Positions 37,425 through 48,235 of a DNA stretch of 64,000 bases are shown here, piece after piece; within the stretch, counting starts at the first letter, position 1; each line of letters begins with the position of its first letter. Source of the stretch: Aquilaria yunnanensis (lineage: Eukaryota; Streptophyta; Magnoliopsida; Malvales; Thymelaeaceae); contig CM077593.1 in the NCBI GenBank assembly GCA_039654915.1, positions 77,852,501 through 77,916,500 on the forward strand, written 5' to 3'. The notes under the pieces are model-generated. The model had not been told where the DNA came from and did no database searches. It saw only the letters and a list, made by a program, of their open reading frames with translations. The position numbers and the translations under genes are program-made.

Positions 37425-38046
37425 AGGGCTTAAGTGGCCAAGTAAAATAACAAAGTGAGTTCTCAATATATGCCACTTAAAAACTAAAGTAGGACAGAAT
37501 AAATCATTGTAGAAATCAAGCTACTTGGACGAAGATTTGACCAAAAACCAGTCAAAATTTCATTGGCGGCTACACTATTCCGCCATATTTGGACTTATAG
37601 TTTTCAAAGGCTATTTAATGCAACTTCTTAGCTATTTCTTGGTAGCTTCATAGACTTATTAAGTCTATCTAAGGACCTATAAAGAATTGAAATAAAAGCA
37701 AAACAAAAAAGAAGACCAAATTAGTCAATAGTCTTGGTAGCAAAGTCATTCGGTGCCATTTGTTCACTAGTCTCTGAAGGCAGATTTCTAGTTATTTCTA
37801 AATAGCTTCTTACCCCATGTACTACCTAAAGATCATTTACTAAGCCCTTCCAATGACAACTAAAAACAAGGGAAAGAAAGAAGAACACTTAAAAGTCAAA
37901 ACAAAAGACAAAAGCCAAACTAGTTCAAAACAAAAACTAAGTTAGCACACCAACTTTTTCTTTCTTCATAGTCTACTTTATTCTTCATTTATGTCTATTT
38001 TCTGACCTTCTTCTATCAGGCCATACCCCTTCATAAACACACTAGA
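37425..38046. repeat. 2.1-kb unit, copy 1, part a
   Basis: Starts TGAGGGCTTAAGTGG and is collinear with 53993-54600 (shared GTGCTCAATATG/GTTCTCAATATA, TGGCGGC and TTGGTAGCTTCAT blocks). It is cut at CTAGA (38042-38046) by the Tat element and resumes at 49118. Confidence 0.85.
38042..38046. other. Target-site duplication CTAGA, left
   Basis: Directly precedes the Tat LTR; exact partner at 49113-49117. Confidence 0.95.
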
Positions 38047-38582
38047 TGATAGCCAAAGACTATCGCCTCTATTTGGCGGAACTCTCTGCCATAAGAATGG
38101 CCAGAAGAAACTGGCGCTACCTGAGAAGAGGTGAGATCATACACCTCGGGAGATAGCTGAAGAGCTCCCAGCCCGGCACGCCAGGAAACTTGAGGATACT
38201 ACTAGCCACCCCGAGGTTGCAAATAGATCGACTTCGGAAAAGAGGCACCAGCTATTGCGGGCCGAACATGATCTCCCCGAAGGCGGAACTCCCTGAAGCT
38301 GGGAACCCCCAAACTGGGTGCGTGTTTCCCGAAAAGGCGTTGTCCGTACCAAAGGACGACCTCGCCCAGGGCCCTCGGGAGTACGGCAGGAGCATTTAAA
38401 GAAGCATTTAAGGAAGCCTCTGACACGTCCTTTCACAGACATCATAAGCCGCCTCAAAAGGCGCTCTGACACGCTGACGCCATCAGAATCACATCATGGC
38501 CCATCTCAGCACAAGGCTCAAGGCAACCTGCTACCAGCTATCTGTCCCCTACGCCCAGAAATTCAGGAAACATCCGACCGAA

Positions 38583-38588
38583 CACGTG
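38583..38588 (+). promoter_or_regulatory. G-box CACGTG in Tat 5' LTR
   Basis: CACGTG 28 bp upstream of the TATA box, kept in the 3' LTR at 48771-48776. G-boxes bind plant bZIP and bHLH factors; a role here is inferred. Confidence 0.5.
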
Positions 38589-38615
38589 TCACGATCTGAA
38601 CGGGCTAGGCACTCC

Positions 38616-38623
38616 TATAAATA
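38616..38623 (+). promoter_or_regulatory. TATA box TATAAATA of Tat 5' LTR
   Basis: Perfect TATAAATA in the U3/R position, about 270 bp before the LTR end. The 3' LTR has CATAAATA at the same place. Confidence 0.75.
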
Positions 38624-38861
38624 CCAGGAAATAAATACTTGGCAGGAGGTTGGTTGGCAAAAGGTCTGACTCCCAGACTCTGAGAAAATCACCAGGCAAG
38701 ACTCTTCAGCCCCTTTGTGCTATTTCCTCTGCCTTTTTCTCAGCCACCACTGACTTGGGCGTCGGAGGCTCCCCCCCCGGAAACACATTCTGGGGGCCTC
38801 CTAACCCACTTTTTCTGAGCATCTCAGGTTCTTCCTCCTAGAAGTCTCTCCAACAATCACC

Positions 38862-40241
38862 ATGACTCTAAATGATAAGGCCTATGGCCATCATTTGGCG
38901 CCGTCTGTGGGAAACCGCTCTGAGATTGCTGTCATTGAAACTCGTCGTTCTAAGGACAAGGGACTCCCGAGGTCTCCGTCCGCGCCTGAGACACAACCGG
39001 CTGCTGAGCAAACACTCCCAGGGACTTCTGTGTCCGAGGAAGATCGCCCTCTAGTAATCACTATGAGCTTTATGAGGGAGTTTCAGCATTCGGTCATGGC
39101 CGAAATGACACAGCAGATCGACCGAAGGTGGTAACAGCAGACACAGGCCCAAAGATCTCCTTCACCTGCACGCCCTCGGGAGAAAAGTCAGAGGTCGACC
39201 CATTGCAGTTCGGGAAGCGTAGACCCGCGCGAAGAGTCGTCCACGGAGAATATACCCCTCGGGAAACGGCCTGTAGGACAAACTGGCTCCAAACGACCGA
39301 AAGTCTCACGGCGAAGGAGTTCGTCTCCTGAGGTGAGGTCCGTATCCCCTCAGCGCCGAACTCGCTCCCCGAAGAAGCGCCGATGATCTCCCTTCCCTGA
39401 AGAAGGGCCTAGTGCCACCGTGCTTATGGAGAGGATATTAGCACGGCTAGATAGGGTGGAGAAACAAATGGCCAGAAAACCCGTTTGGGACAGGCTCGCG
39501 GGAGCCTTCTGCGAAGATAGGTCCCCGTTCACCCGGACCGTGGCTTAGGCAGCCATGCCAGGTGACTTCAGAGTACCTCGGTTGGAGATTTATGATGGCC
39601 GTACTGATCCACAGGCCCATCTGACGAAGTACAGACGCAGCATGATAATGCACGGTGCTGACGACGCTACCATGTGCAAGTGCTTCGAAGTCACCCTCAC
39701 AGGGCCAGCAACTGCATGGTACAATTCATTGCCTTCAGGGACCATCACTGAGTTCCAGGAGTTGTCCACGGCCTTCACGCAGCAATTCATTGGGAGTCGA
39801 CCTACTGTGAAGATGCCTGTCCAGATGTTTGACATAGAGCAGAGGAACGGAGAAACCATCCGAGACTATGTCGAAAGATTCAACAGGGAAGCTCTTAGCA
39901 TCCCCGAATTTTGGCCCGAAGTCCGCATTCTTGCCATGACACGGGGCCTTCGGCGAGACTCACAGCTGTTCTACGAGTTCTCAAAGGACCCCCCGGAGAC
40001 CCTCGGAGAATTTTACCGAAGGGCAGAACAGCACATGACCGCCGAGGAACTAAGAATGGCTGGGCCGAAGTCCGATCACCACCGCGCCGAAGGGTCCAAT
40101 CAACAAGCTCGGCATCCGACCGAACAGGCAGGACGACCTCGGAGGATGCGTGGAAGGAAACCCCAAAGTTTCACACCACTGAGCACTACACGGACCAACA
40201 TCCTCATGGCGCTGGAAAGGTAAGGGACGCAGATTCGGTGA
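38862..40241 (+). pseudogene. Gag of the Tat element, five in-frame stops
   Basis: A single frame runs from ATG 38862 (inside the LTR end) through the primer site to the pol frame. The N-terminal part is basic and Ser/Arg-rich (SRRRSSSPEVR-like); the retrotransposon-Gag domain covers about 39555-40060: MPGDFRVPRLEIYDGRTDPQ, GPATAWYNSLPSG, FTQQFIGSRP, YVERFNREAL. Stops sit at 39132 (TAA), 39384 (TGA, likely from CGA), 39546 (TAG, likely from CAG), 40221 (TAA) and 40239 (TGA). The zinc knuckle lies past these stops, at the start of the pol frame. Whether the true start is 38862 or a later ATG is unclear because that ATG is in the LTR. Confidence 0.9.
38896..38912 (+). other. Primer-binding site of the Tat element, Asp-tRNA-like
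   Basis: TGGCGCCGTCTGTGGGA begins two bases after the LTR. The first nine bases match the 3' end of plant Asp-tRNA; the rest matches only in part, as I recall for other Tat-type elements. Confidence 0.75.
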
Positions 40242-40250
40242 CCAAGGGCC

Positions 40251-43200
40251 ATGACCGCCGATAATAAGAAGAATGCAAAGAAGTTCTACCAGTTTCATCG
40301 CGACCACGGTCATGACACCGAAGACTGCTTCCAGCTGAAGAAGTACATAGAGTCGCTGATAAAGCAGGGCCAACTTCAGAAATACCTGCGGATGCCATCC
40401 CCGAAAGGCAGAAAAATGGAGGAAGAAAGGGTCGAAGATGAGGACTATGACTCTCACAGGCGGAGAAACCGAAGTCCAAAAAGGCACCCTCCACCTCCGA
40501 CGGGGGTTATCCGAACAATCACCATGGGGCTCCCATCCTCGGAAAGAAAGCAAAAGGCCAGAGAAATTGCAGTCATGGAATATCAAAATCCAGCAAAGAA
40601 GCTGGCCCGTAAAGATGGATCCACCGTCGTCATTCCCCACGACGATCCGCTGCTGATCATGGCGAGGATAGGGAACTGGGACGTCAAAAGGGTACTACTT
40701 GATGATGGGTCAAATGCGGACGTCCTATTCTCGCACTTACTGCCGAGCTTGGGCATCTCCAGCAGCGAGCTTAAGCCAGTCACCTCACCAACCTTCGGGG
40801 TGGGACCATCCGAACTGCCCGTTTTCGGATGGATCGACCTCCCACTAATGATGAGAGGGACTTCTGTAGATGGAGCAGCTGAGTTGTACGCTTCCACAAT
40901 GGCAAAGTTCATCGTCATGAACGTTCCATCCTCGTACAACGCCATCCTTGGAAGGCAGACACAGGGAAACCTGCATATTCGTCCTGATGTGAAGTACTTG
41001 ACTATCACATTAGCCACCAAGGATGGTGATGCAAAGATTTTCATAGACCAGGCCGAGGTAAGAAAGGTGTTTGTGAAAGCACGAAAGGCCCCGACGAGCA
41101 ACTTCGCACAAACGATGGAGGCAAAGGCGTCAGAAAAAGGCAAAGAAGAAGATCTTGCAAAAGCGGAAATGGAAACAGTAGAACTTATCCCAGGACAATC
41201 TACCCGAATAGGGAAGAGCTTGGCCGAAGGTGAGAAGGAAAACCTTGTATATTTTCTGCTAAAAAATAAAGATCTGTTTGCCTACTCGCCGAAAGATATG
41301 CCAGGAGTAAACTCTGGCATAATACAGCATAGCCTCAAAGTAAGCCTGAAAGCAAAACCTGTCCGGCAAAAGAAACGAAGCATCTCAGCCCACAAGAGCA
41401 ACTTTGTCAAAACCGAGGTCCAGCGTCTGTTAGACGCCAAAGTCATCAGGGAGGTGAAGTACCCCGAATGGTTAAGCAACGTGGTCATTGCCACAAAAGA
41501 AGGTAGCAGCAAACTCCGGATGTGCATCGACTTCAGAAACTTGAACGATGCTTGCCCGAAAGACTCATACCCTCTGCCGCCAATAGATCAACTGGTAGAT
41601 TCAACTGCCGAATATGGGCGCCTAAGTTTTCTGGACGCCTTCAGTGGCTACCATCAAATAAGGATGGACCCCGAAGATGAAGAAAAAACCGCCTTCATCA
41701 CCGAGGGAGGAACGTACTGTTATGTCAGGATGCCCTTCGGGCTCAAAAATGCAGGAGCCACCTACCAAAAGTTGATGAACAAGGTCTTTAAAGACCAAAT
41801 GGGGAGAAGCATGGAGGTGTATGTTGACGATATGATAGTCAAAAGCAAGCTCCCTCACAACCACGTTGCAGATCTAGAGGAAACCTTCCAAAAGCTCAGA
41901 GCCTTCGGGATTCGGCTCAATCCTGATAAGTGCGTCTTCGGAGTAACCTCGGGAAAATTCCTTGGGTACATGGTATCCAAAAGAGGCATTGACGCTAACC
42001 TCGAGAACATCAAGGCGCTGCTTGAGTTCCGAACTCCTGCCACACTCAAAGACGTGCAGAGGCTCACCGGAAGAATAACCTCCCTGAGCAGATTCATTTC
42101 CAGGTACGGAGATAGGTGTCGACCTTTCTTCAAAGTCCTCACAAAGGCAGCAAAAATGGAAGGCGACCTCGGAAGGAATGATCACCCTTGGGGTGAAGAT
42201 TGCCAAAAGGCCTGGGAAGAACTCAAAGTCTACTTGGCTAGCCTACCGACTCTGCGACAACCTCGGGAGGGAGAACCCCTCGTTTTGTACCTCACCGTCA
42301 CGGAGAAAGCTGTAAGCTCGGTCCTCGTGAAAGAAGAAGGGCCAAAGCAATGGCCAGTCTATTACGTCAGCAAATCCCTGCATGGTGCCGAAGTCAGGTA
42401 CCCTCTGCTTCAAAAAGCTATATACGCTTTGGTGCTTGCAGGGAGAAGGCTGCGGCCATACTTTCAGGCTCACCCCATCATCGTCCGAAGTAGTCTACCG
42501 CTACGGGATGTTATGAAGAAAGTTTACCATTCGGGAAGGCTCTCCAAATGGTGCATAGAGCTTGGCGAACACGAAATCATATATGAACCTCGGAAGGCCA
42601 TAAAAGCTCAAGCACTGGCAGGCTTTATCGCCGAAGTACCCACCACTAAGGAAAGCCACATGGATCCGAACGGAGGTGAGCCAGAGTGGACCTTACATGT
42701 TGACGGAGCCTCGGGATCCGAACACCAGGGACCTGGAGTAATTATCAGAGGACCCGAAGGCCTAGAGGTAAAGAAGGCTATTAAGTTCAGCTTCAGCGTC
42801 ACTAACAATGTGGCAGAGTATGAAGCCCTCATAGCGGGATTACGCTTGGCCAGAAGGATTGGCGTGAGAAACTTAAAGGCTCACAGCGATTCCCAGCTGG
42901 TAGTTCAGTAGACGGTAGGAGATTATGGGGCGAAGGACCCAATCTTGGAAAAATACCACGAGCTGGTAGCAAAGCTCATCCAAGAGTTTGACGCCGTACG
43001 GATCGAAAATGTACCTCGGCGGAATAACACAGAGGCAGATTGCTTGGCGAAGTCAAAAACATACACCGAGGTGCTAGATCACCCGAGCATCTTAGTGCTG
43101 ACCATAGCGACCTCGGGAAAAGGATGGAAAGATCCCATAAAAAGATACCTCACAGAAAATGTGCTCCCCGAAGACCCCGGTGACGCTGCAAAACTGCGAA

Positions 43201-44360
43201 GAGGCTCAGGCCGATTCTTCCTGATTGGTGAAGAATTATACAGACAGGGATATACAAACCCGCTGCAAAGATGCGTGGATGAAGAGGATACTGAAATGGT
43301 CCTTGAAGAGGTCCACGAAGGCATGTGTGGTTCACATATTGGAACTGATGCCCTTACGGCGGTGATACTTCGCCAAGGATACTTCTGGCCTACCCTGAGA
43401 AAGGATGCAAGGCAGTTCGTCCGAAAATGTGGTAGTTGCCAGAAACACGCGAACATCCAGAGGGCACCCTCGGAAATGGTATCCTCGACTGACTATCCTT
43501 GGCCCTTCCCAGTCTGGGGCATAGACCTTATTGGGCCACTCCCCTCAGCACCCGGAGGCGTGAAATTCTGCGTGGTAGCAGTAGACTATTTCTCCAAATG
43601 GGTCGAGGTAGAACCATTAGCAACTATCTCGGCAAAAGAAGTGCAAAAGTTTGTATGGAAGAACGTAGTATGCAGATTCGGCATACCGAGGGTACTAGTG
43701 GCTGATAATGGATCCCAATTCATAGACAAAGGATTCCAGGAATTTATCAGCGACCTCGGAATAAAAATGCACTTCGCCCCAGTAGCTCACCCCCAAAGCA
43801 ACGGGCAGGTAGAAGTATCTAATAGGACCATAAAAGATGGCCTGAAAAAGAGACTGGGGGAAGCAAAAGGGAAATGGCCAGGAGAACTCCAAAGCGTATT
43901 ATGGAGATACCGAACGACGCCCCGAAGAGCCACAGGGGAGACTCCCTTCTCACTCGTCTTCGGTACAGAGGCTATTATCCCAATAGAGATAGTTCAACCT
44001 TCAGTACGGGTGCAAATATTTGATGAAGGTGGAAACGACCTCGGCCTAAGAACAAAGCTCGACCTCGTTGGTGAACACAGAGAAATAGCCGAGCTGAGGA
44101 GAAAAGCTTTTCAACAAAGAGTGGCCGCGGCTATAAACTTACGGGTCAGGCCGAAAGAAATCAAGAAAGGAGACCTCGTTCTCAGAAAGGCTGACTTTGC
44201 ACCCCGAAGGCCGTCCCACGGAGTACTTCGCGCGAACTGAGAAGGACCATATGTGGTTCTTGCCGAAGTACGAAAAGGCGTGTACAAGCTTGGCAATGCC
44301 GAAGGCGTAGAATTGAAAAACACTTGGCACTCAGACGCCTTGAAAAAATTATATGTCTAA
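40251..44360 (+). pseudogene. Pol of the Tat element: protease, RT, two RNase H domains, integrase; two nonsense codons
   Basis: One frame of 1370 codons broken only by TAG at 42909 and TGA at 44238 (probably from TGG). It opens with the Gag zinc-knuckle remnant FHRDHGHDTEDC, whose first Cys is replaced. Protease: RVLLDDGSNADVLF near residue 150, with DDG in place of DTG. RT: RMCIDFRNLNDACPKDSYPLPP, then MPFGLKNAGATYQ and catalytic YVDD near residue 523. A gypsy RNase H follows, then an archaeal-type RNase H from about residue 811 (WTLHVDGASG, NVAEYEALIAGL, AHSDSQLV). Integrase has a zinc site (CGSCQ) and D, D, E residues in WGIDLIG, VADNGSQF and NGQVEV, all intact. Frame ends LKKLYV at 44360. 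Near-complete and young compared with its neighbours. Confidence 0.95.
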
Positions 44361-44481
44361 GGTTGAGCGGAGGAATCGCGTTGTACAAAAAATATTCTAA
44401 GTACAGAATAGTCTTGAGAAAATTGTACAAAGACAGAATTCCGCGAAAGTGCTTGCCACGATACAGCACAAATATGCCTTT

Positions 44482-44884
44482 CCGAAATCCCTTGAGCCAT
44501 CACTCTCGGGGAAGATGGGAAACAAGAATATCGCAGAAGTACTCGCCGAAATAAGCGCAGAGATAGTTTTCAGAAGTCCCTTGAGCCGTCACGCTCGGGA
44601 AAAACGGAAAACAGAAAAAACCCTCGAAAGATTTCCTAAGTCTCTTGAGCAAACATGCTCGGGACAGGAGGAAAAGAAGGAAAATTTTGACTAAGTGTTT
44701 TCCGAAGTCCCTTGAGCAAACGTGTTCGGGACAAAATGGAAATGCAAAACCTGCAAAAAGACTTAGTCAAATTTTACAGACCTTCCAAAAAAGCCTCCAG
44801 AGCGAATAGGCTCAGCCAAGAGAAGGTAATAAAGTTTCTTTGATCGCAGGTTTTCTGAAGTCTCTTGAACAAATGCATTCGGGG
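44482..44884 (+). repeat. Five degenerate copies of a 30-bp motif between pol and the antisense gene
   Basis: The motif is close to CGAAGTCCCTTGAGCAAACG followed by TGCTCGGGAC. Copies start near 44482, 44571, 44635, 44702 and 44855, so spacing is 89, 64, 67 and 153 bp. All are in the same orientation in the untranslated region after pol. The spacer sequences are purine-rich and differ. Role unknown. Confidence 0.85.
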
Positions 44885-45017
44885 CAATGGAAATAAAGAA
44901 ACTTGAGAAAAGACTTAGCCAAAAAGTCTTCATTAAAGAGTAAGCTGCTTTACAATGAAGAAGTGCCCGAAGAAGGAACACAAAATCGAAGGGAAGGAAA
45001 AGGGGCCCTAAAATAGC

Positions 45018-47452
45018 CTAAGGGTTTGCAGCGTCCCGAGAGCCACTTGCTTGCCCACCCTTTTTCACCACCTTCGGCGCTGGAATTGAAGAAGGAAGGT
45101 TCAAATGTTCGACCTTGGACCATTCCCACCGAGGTCCCTCAGGAATGTTTAGAGCCTCTAGAAAAGAGAGGTCCAGATCTGGGAACCTCTGGAGGACTTG
45201 GTGCCGAGCAAGTCAGAAGCCGTCCTGAAAAGCAACCTTGGCCATTTGATCAGACTTGCTCTTGTCAAGCTCAAGGTCGTCAAGCTCGTCCTTCAGATCC
45301 GCGATCTCCTCCTCCAGTGCCTTTATCTGCTCCTTCCCCTTCGGATCCTTCTTCAAGGACTTGACCTCGGCTGCAATGATGTTTTTCTCAGCTGTCAGCG
45401 CCAGTATGAGCTTGTCAGAATCTGACTTATCCTTTAGGAGCTCCTCGTTGGTGGCCAGCATTCCATTTATCTGCTCTACGAGGTCAGCAATCTTCCGGGA
45501 GGAATCCTTCTCAAGTTCTTCTTTCTCCTTCCAGAACTCCTCTCGAAAGGCGGCAACTTCTTCCTTCGCAGCATCTGACAGCTGCTGGTTCTTGGTGATC
45601 AATGCCAAGCGAGTGGGCTTCGCCTTCTCTAAGGTCTCTAAGGCCGAAGCTCGGAACTTCGCCTGCCTGGCCACTCGAACTCGGAGAAAGCCGGCGTATC
45701 CCAGCAGCTGCAAAAAGATGAACACAAGGTCAGTAAGAGCCAGGCACTTAGGAAAAATTGAAGGGAAAAAGGTGTGAAGAACATACCTGAGCAGCATGCT
45801 CGGTGACTTTGGCGGCAAGGGTGTCATCATCCGGATGGGCCGCCGCAATAGCCTTGAAGGAGGCCTCTGTAAGCACCCCCTTCGAAATTTGCCTCGCCAT
45901 TTCTGGATAGTCCTCGGAGTACAAGTTCATGTCCTCCGTGAATGTCCAGAAAGGCTCTTTGGGAACCTTCCCTTGCGGGACTTTGGCGTCGCGAAGCGCC
46001 CGTGCCTTCGCGTGTTCGGCCGCCCAATTCGGGGTAAGTAACTCCCCTGCACGGCGAAAACGAGAAGTCAGAGACAAAGGAAAATTTAGAAAAACAAAAA
46101 GAAGCATACTTGTCCTGAAAGCAACTAACCTGGAGGGACCTCGACAACGACGTCCTCGGAGTCCTCAGCCTCCTCGGTCAAAATGCCCTTACCCTTCTGC
46201 CTGCGCCGCTCCTCGGTAGAAGGTGCCTCTACCACGACGTCCAGAAGGACTTGCGATGGGGTAGGACTTTGGGGAAGGGCGTCGGTATGAGGGACGTCGG
46301 TGGCGGCAGGAACCTCGGCCGAAGGATCGGGCAACGAAGCGACAGCGGCCTCAGCGTCCTTGCTTTCCTCCCCAATACTTTCCAAAGGGGAGGAAAGAAC
46401 AGTCTTCTTCGCCCGTTTAGCCGAAGGACCAGCACCGACAGACTTCCGCCTTCGGGAAGTTGCCTTCTTTGTCTGCTCCCCCTTCTCCACTTGGCCGGAG
46501 AAAAGGGACTTGTAATAGGCGGCAGTCCCGTCACCCATCTTTGAAAAAGAAGAGAAATATCAGCGTAAGTTTGAGAAAAAAAAAACAGCAAGGGAGTAGA
46601 AGACAACTCACTTTTGACAAGCGTTTCGAAAGAAATTTCCTCCTTAAGAAGCTTGACCAACCAGGAATCCTTCCCGGCAATGGCAGGAGCTGGCATCTTG
46701 AGGTCAGTCTTGTGCTCCTTCACCACCTTTAGCTCCCGAAGGACCTCTTCGGTCATCAACTTCCAGTTGATAGGAAAAGGGTAAAGGGCACGCGGAGCGA
46801 CCTCGGGAGTCCAGTCAGAGATAGCCCGAATGCGGGCGTCAAAATCCGCAAACACGGAAGCCAACTCTGGAGTCAGCAGCATCCTCGGATCAATGACGTC
46901 CACATCCAGTATTCCCTGAGCCCATTTGGTCAGGACGTACGACCAGGCCTCATCCATCTTCAGGAAGAAGAACTTCTGTTGCCACCCCCGCCAGCTGTCC
47001 TTAGTGGCGAAGGTGAACATGAATTTTTTGCTCCCGGATCCCTGAGGTAGCATGAAATAGAAGCCACCCTTCGGGACCACAGAGAGCTTGTAGTACTACA
47101 TGAAGATTATAAAATGGGGTTCCATCCCGAACACGCCACACATGCAGAGGTAGGCGTTAAAATAGCAGAACGAGTTCGGGGGAAGCTGGTTCACAGCAAT
47201 GCCATGAAATTGGCAGAACTCACAAACCATCTTCGGGGGAGGATACCGAAGACCGGCCTTCAGCTGGGCTCGGAAAACGGTAACCTTGTTTCTGTGGTTT
47301 GAAAAAGCATAATGGCTAGAACGAGGCAGCCTAGTAATGGCATAAGAGGGAAGAAAGAACTTTTTCTTCCACCTCTCTAACTTTGCAGGGGTGGTGCAAC
47401 AAGGATGGGCTAAAAGAGGCTGCCAACTCTCAGGGATAGGCATTGTAGACAT
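45018..47452 (-). CDS. Antisense spliced gene carried by the Tat element, coiled-coil C-terminus, two nonsense codons
   Basis: Four minus-strand exons: 47452-46612, 46538-46130 (or starting 46489), 46046-45787 and 45707-45018. Introns 2 and 3 (83 and 79 nt) have GTTAGT/GTATGT donors and GTGCAG/TTGCAG acceptors, and both join frames exactly. Intron 1 (73 nt, donor GTGAGT) joined to the first acceptor gives a stop at once; the acceptor at 46490 keeps the frame. Exon 1 reads MSTMPIPESWQPLLAHPCC, then CQFHGIAVNQLPPNSFCYF and WRGWQQKFFFL, which I recognise as the plant putative gypsy-type transposon family (PF04195). Exon 2 is basic then acidic; exon 4 has heptad repeats. In-frame TAG at 47096 and TGA at 45213 inactivate this copy. 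Function of the family is unknown. Confidence 0.72.
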
Positions 47453-47704
47453 GAAAACGAGTTTGGAAAAGATAAGAAAATAGTTTCCAGAAAAAACTCC
47501 AATGAACAGAGAGATCAAAACACTCTGGAAAACAAAAACCCACCAAAAGATTTGCCAAAGTCTGAGGACGCCGTCGTGAAAGTTGGCTGGAAAAAGCTCT
47601 GATTAAGGCAGCTCCGCCACAGAAAGCAAGAAAGTGCAAGAACAGGGGCAAACCAGAGAGAAGAGCAGAAGAAAAAGCAAAAGGAACTTATGATGGAACG
47701 AGCC

Positions 47705-47711
47705 ATTTATA
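47705..47711 (-). promoter_or_regulatory. TATA box of the antisense gene
   Basis: The minus strand reads CCTATAAATGGC, a strong plant TATA box, about 250 bases before the likely start codon at 47452. A G-box CACGTG lies 130 bp further upstream at 47842-47847. The gene thus seems to have its own promoter inside the element, facing the LTR promoter. Confidence 0.65.
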
Positions 47712-47841
47712 GGCCAGGGGTGGGTAACCGAAACGTCGTCATAGGTAACCTTTGGAGGCAAACTGTCGCCGTAACTGCCCTCTGCACCTGAAAAGGCGCG
47801 CCCTCTGTAACCGACGCAACTCTCCTAAAATGGCAAAGCGC

Positions 47842-47847
47842 CACGTG
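47842..47847 (-). promoter_or_regulatory. G-box upstream of the antisense gene
   Basis: Palindromic CACGTG in GCCACGTGTCAG, the core of ABRE/G-box elements. The stretch 47870-47950 next to it has repeated GACACGTC/GCACGTCTTCTGACATCCC motifs. Confidence 0.45.
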
Positions 47848-48220
47848 TCAGCCGCCGCGCCAAAACGGGGACACGTCTCTTGACATCCCTAGGAAAAACG
47901 GAGCACGTCTTCTGACATCCCTAAAAAGCTGGGACGCGTCGCTCAGACTGACACGCTTGGCCATCAGACCTGCAGAAACAAAGAGCAGGCCACCTCGAGG
48001 ACACCAAGAGACAGGCTATGGCCAAACAGCCCATGACTTTCAGGCAAGAGGTGTATCTTCGGCACAGGCTCCGCCTCGAAGACACCAAAGAACAGGCCAA
48101 GGCCGAACAGCCCATACCTTCGGGCAAGAGGTGCATCCTCGGAACAGGCTAAGCTTCCTAAGAAACTCCCAAGAGCAACCTCGGAAAGAGATGCAAAACT
48201 GAAGTCTTCACTTCGGCTTT

Positions 48221-48232
48221 CCAAAGGGGGGC
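48221..48232 (+). other. Polypurine tract of the Tat element
   Basis: CCAAAGGGGGGC lies three to four bases before the 3' LTR start at 48236. Confidence 0.85.
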
Positions 48233-48235
48233 ATG

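Larger units (their letters stand above)
38047..38893 (+). repeat. 5' LTR of the Tat element, 847 bp
   Basis: Begins with the near-palindrome TGATAGCCAAAGACTATC and ends at GGCCATCA, three bases before the primer site. It lacks about 33 bp present in the 3' LTR (after CATCTCAG near 38826). It keeps an intact TATA box. Confidence 0.95.

Noticed and set aside
38137..38472. Minus-strand 111-codon frame in the Tat LTR, with a counterpart at 48326-48583
   Set aside because: The two LTR copies give different frames and lengths because of indels; not conserved as protein.
40251..40340. Intact Gag zinc knuckle in the Tat element
   Set aside because: The FHRDHGHDTEDC block lacks the first Cys and lies after two stop codons, so it is only a remnant in this copy.
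40050..40640. Minus-strand 196-codon frame opposite Tat gag-pol
   Set aside because: Shadow of the GC-rich gag-pol coding strand; no motif and no splice or promoter signals.
45256..45777. Plus-strand Ser-rich open frame of 173 codons
   Set aside because: It is the mirror of the coiled-coil exons of the antisense gene; Ser repeats arise from complementary Glu/Lys codons. No other evidence for coding.
45748..46107. Independent small minus-strand genes within the Tat antisense region
   Set aside because: Explained better as exons 3 and 2 of one spliced gene, since the ends coincide with GT-AG sites and frames join.
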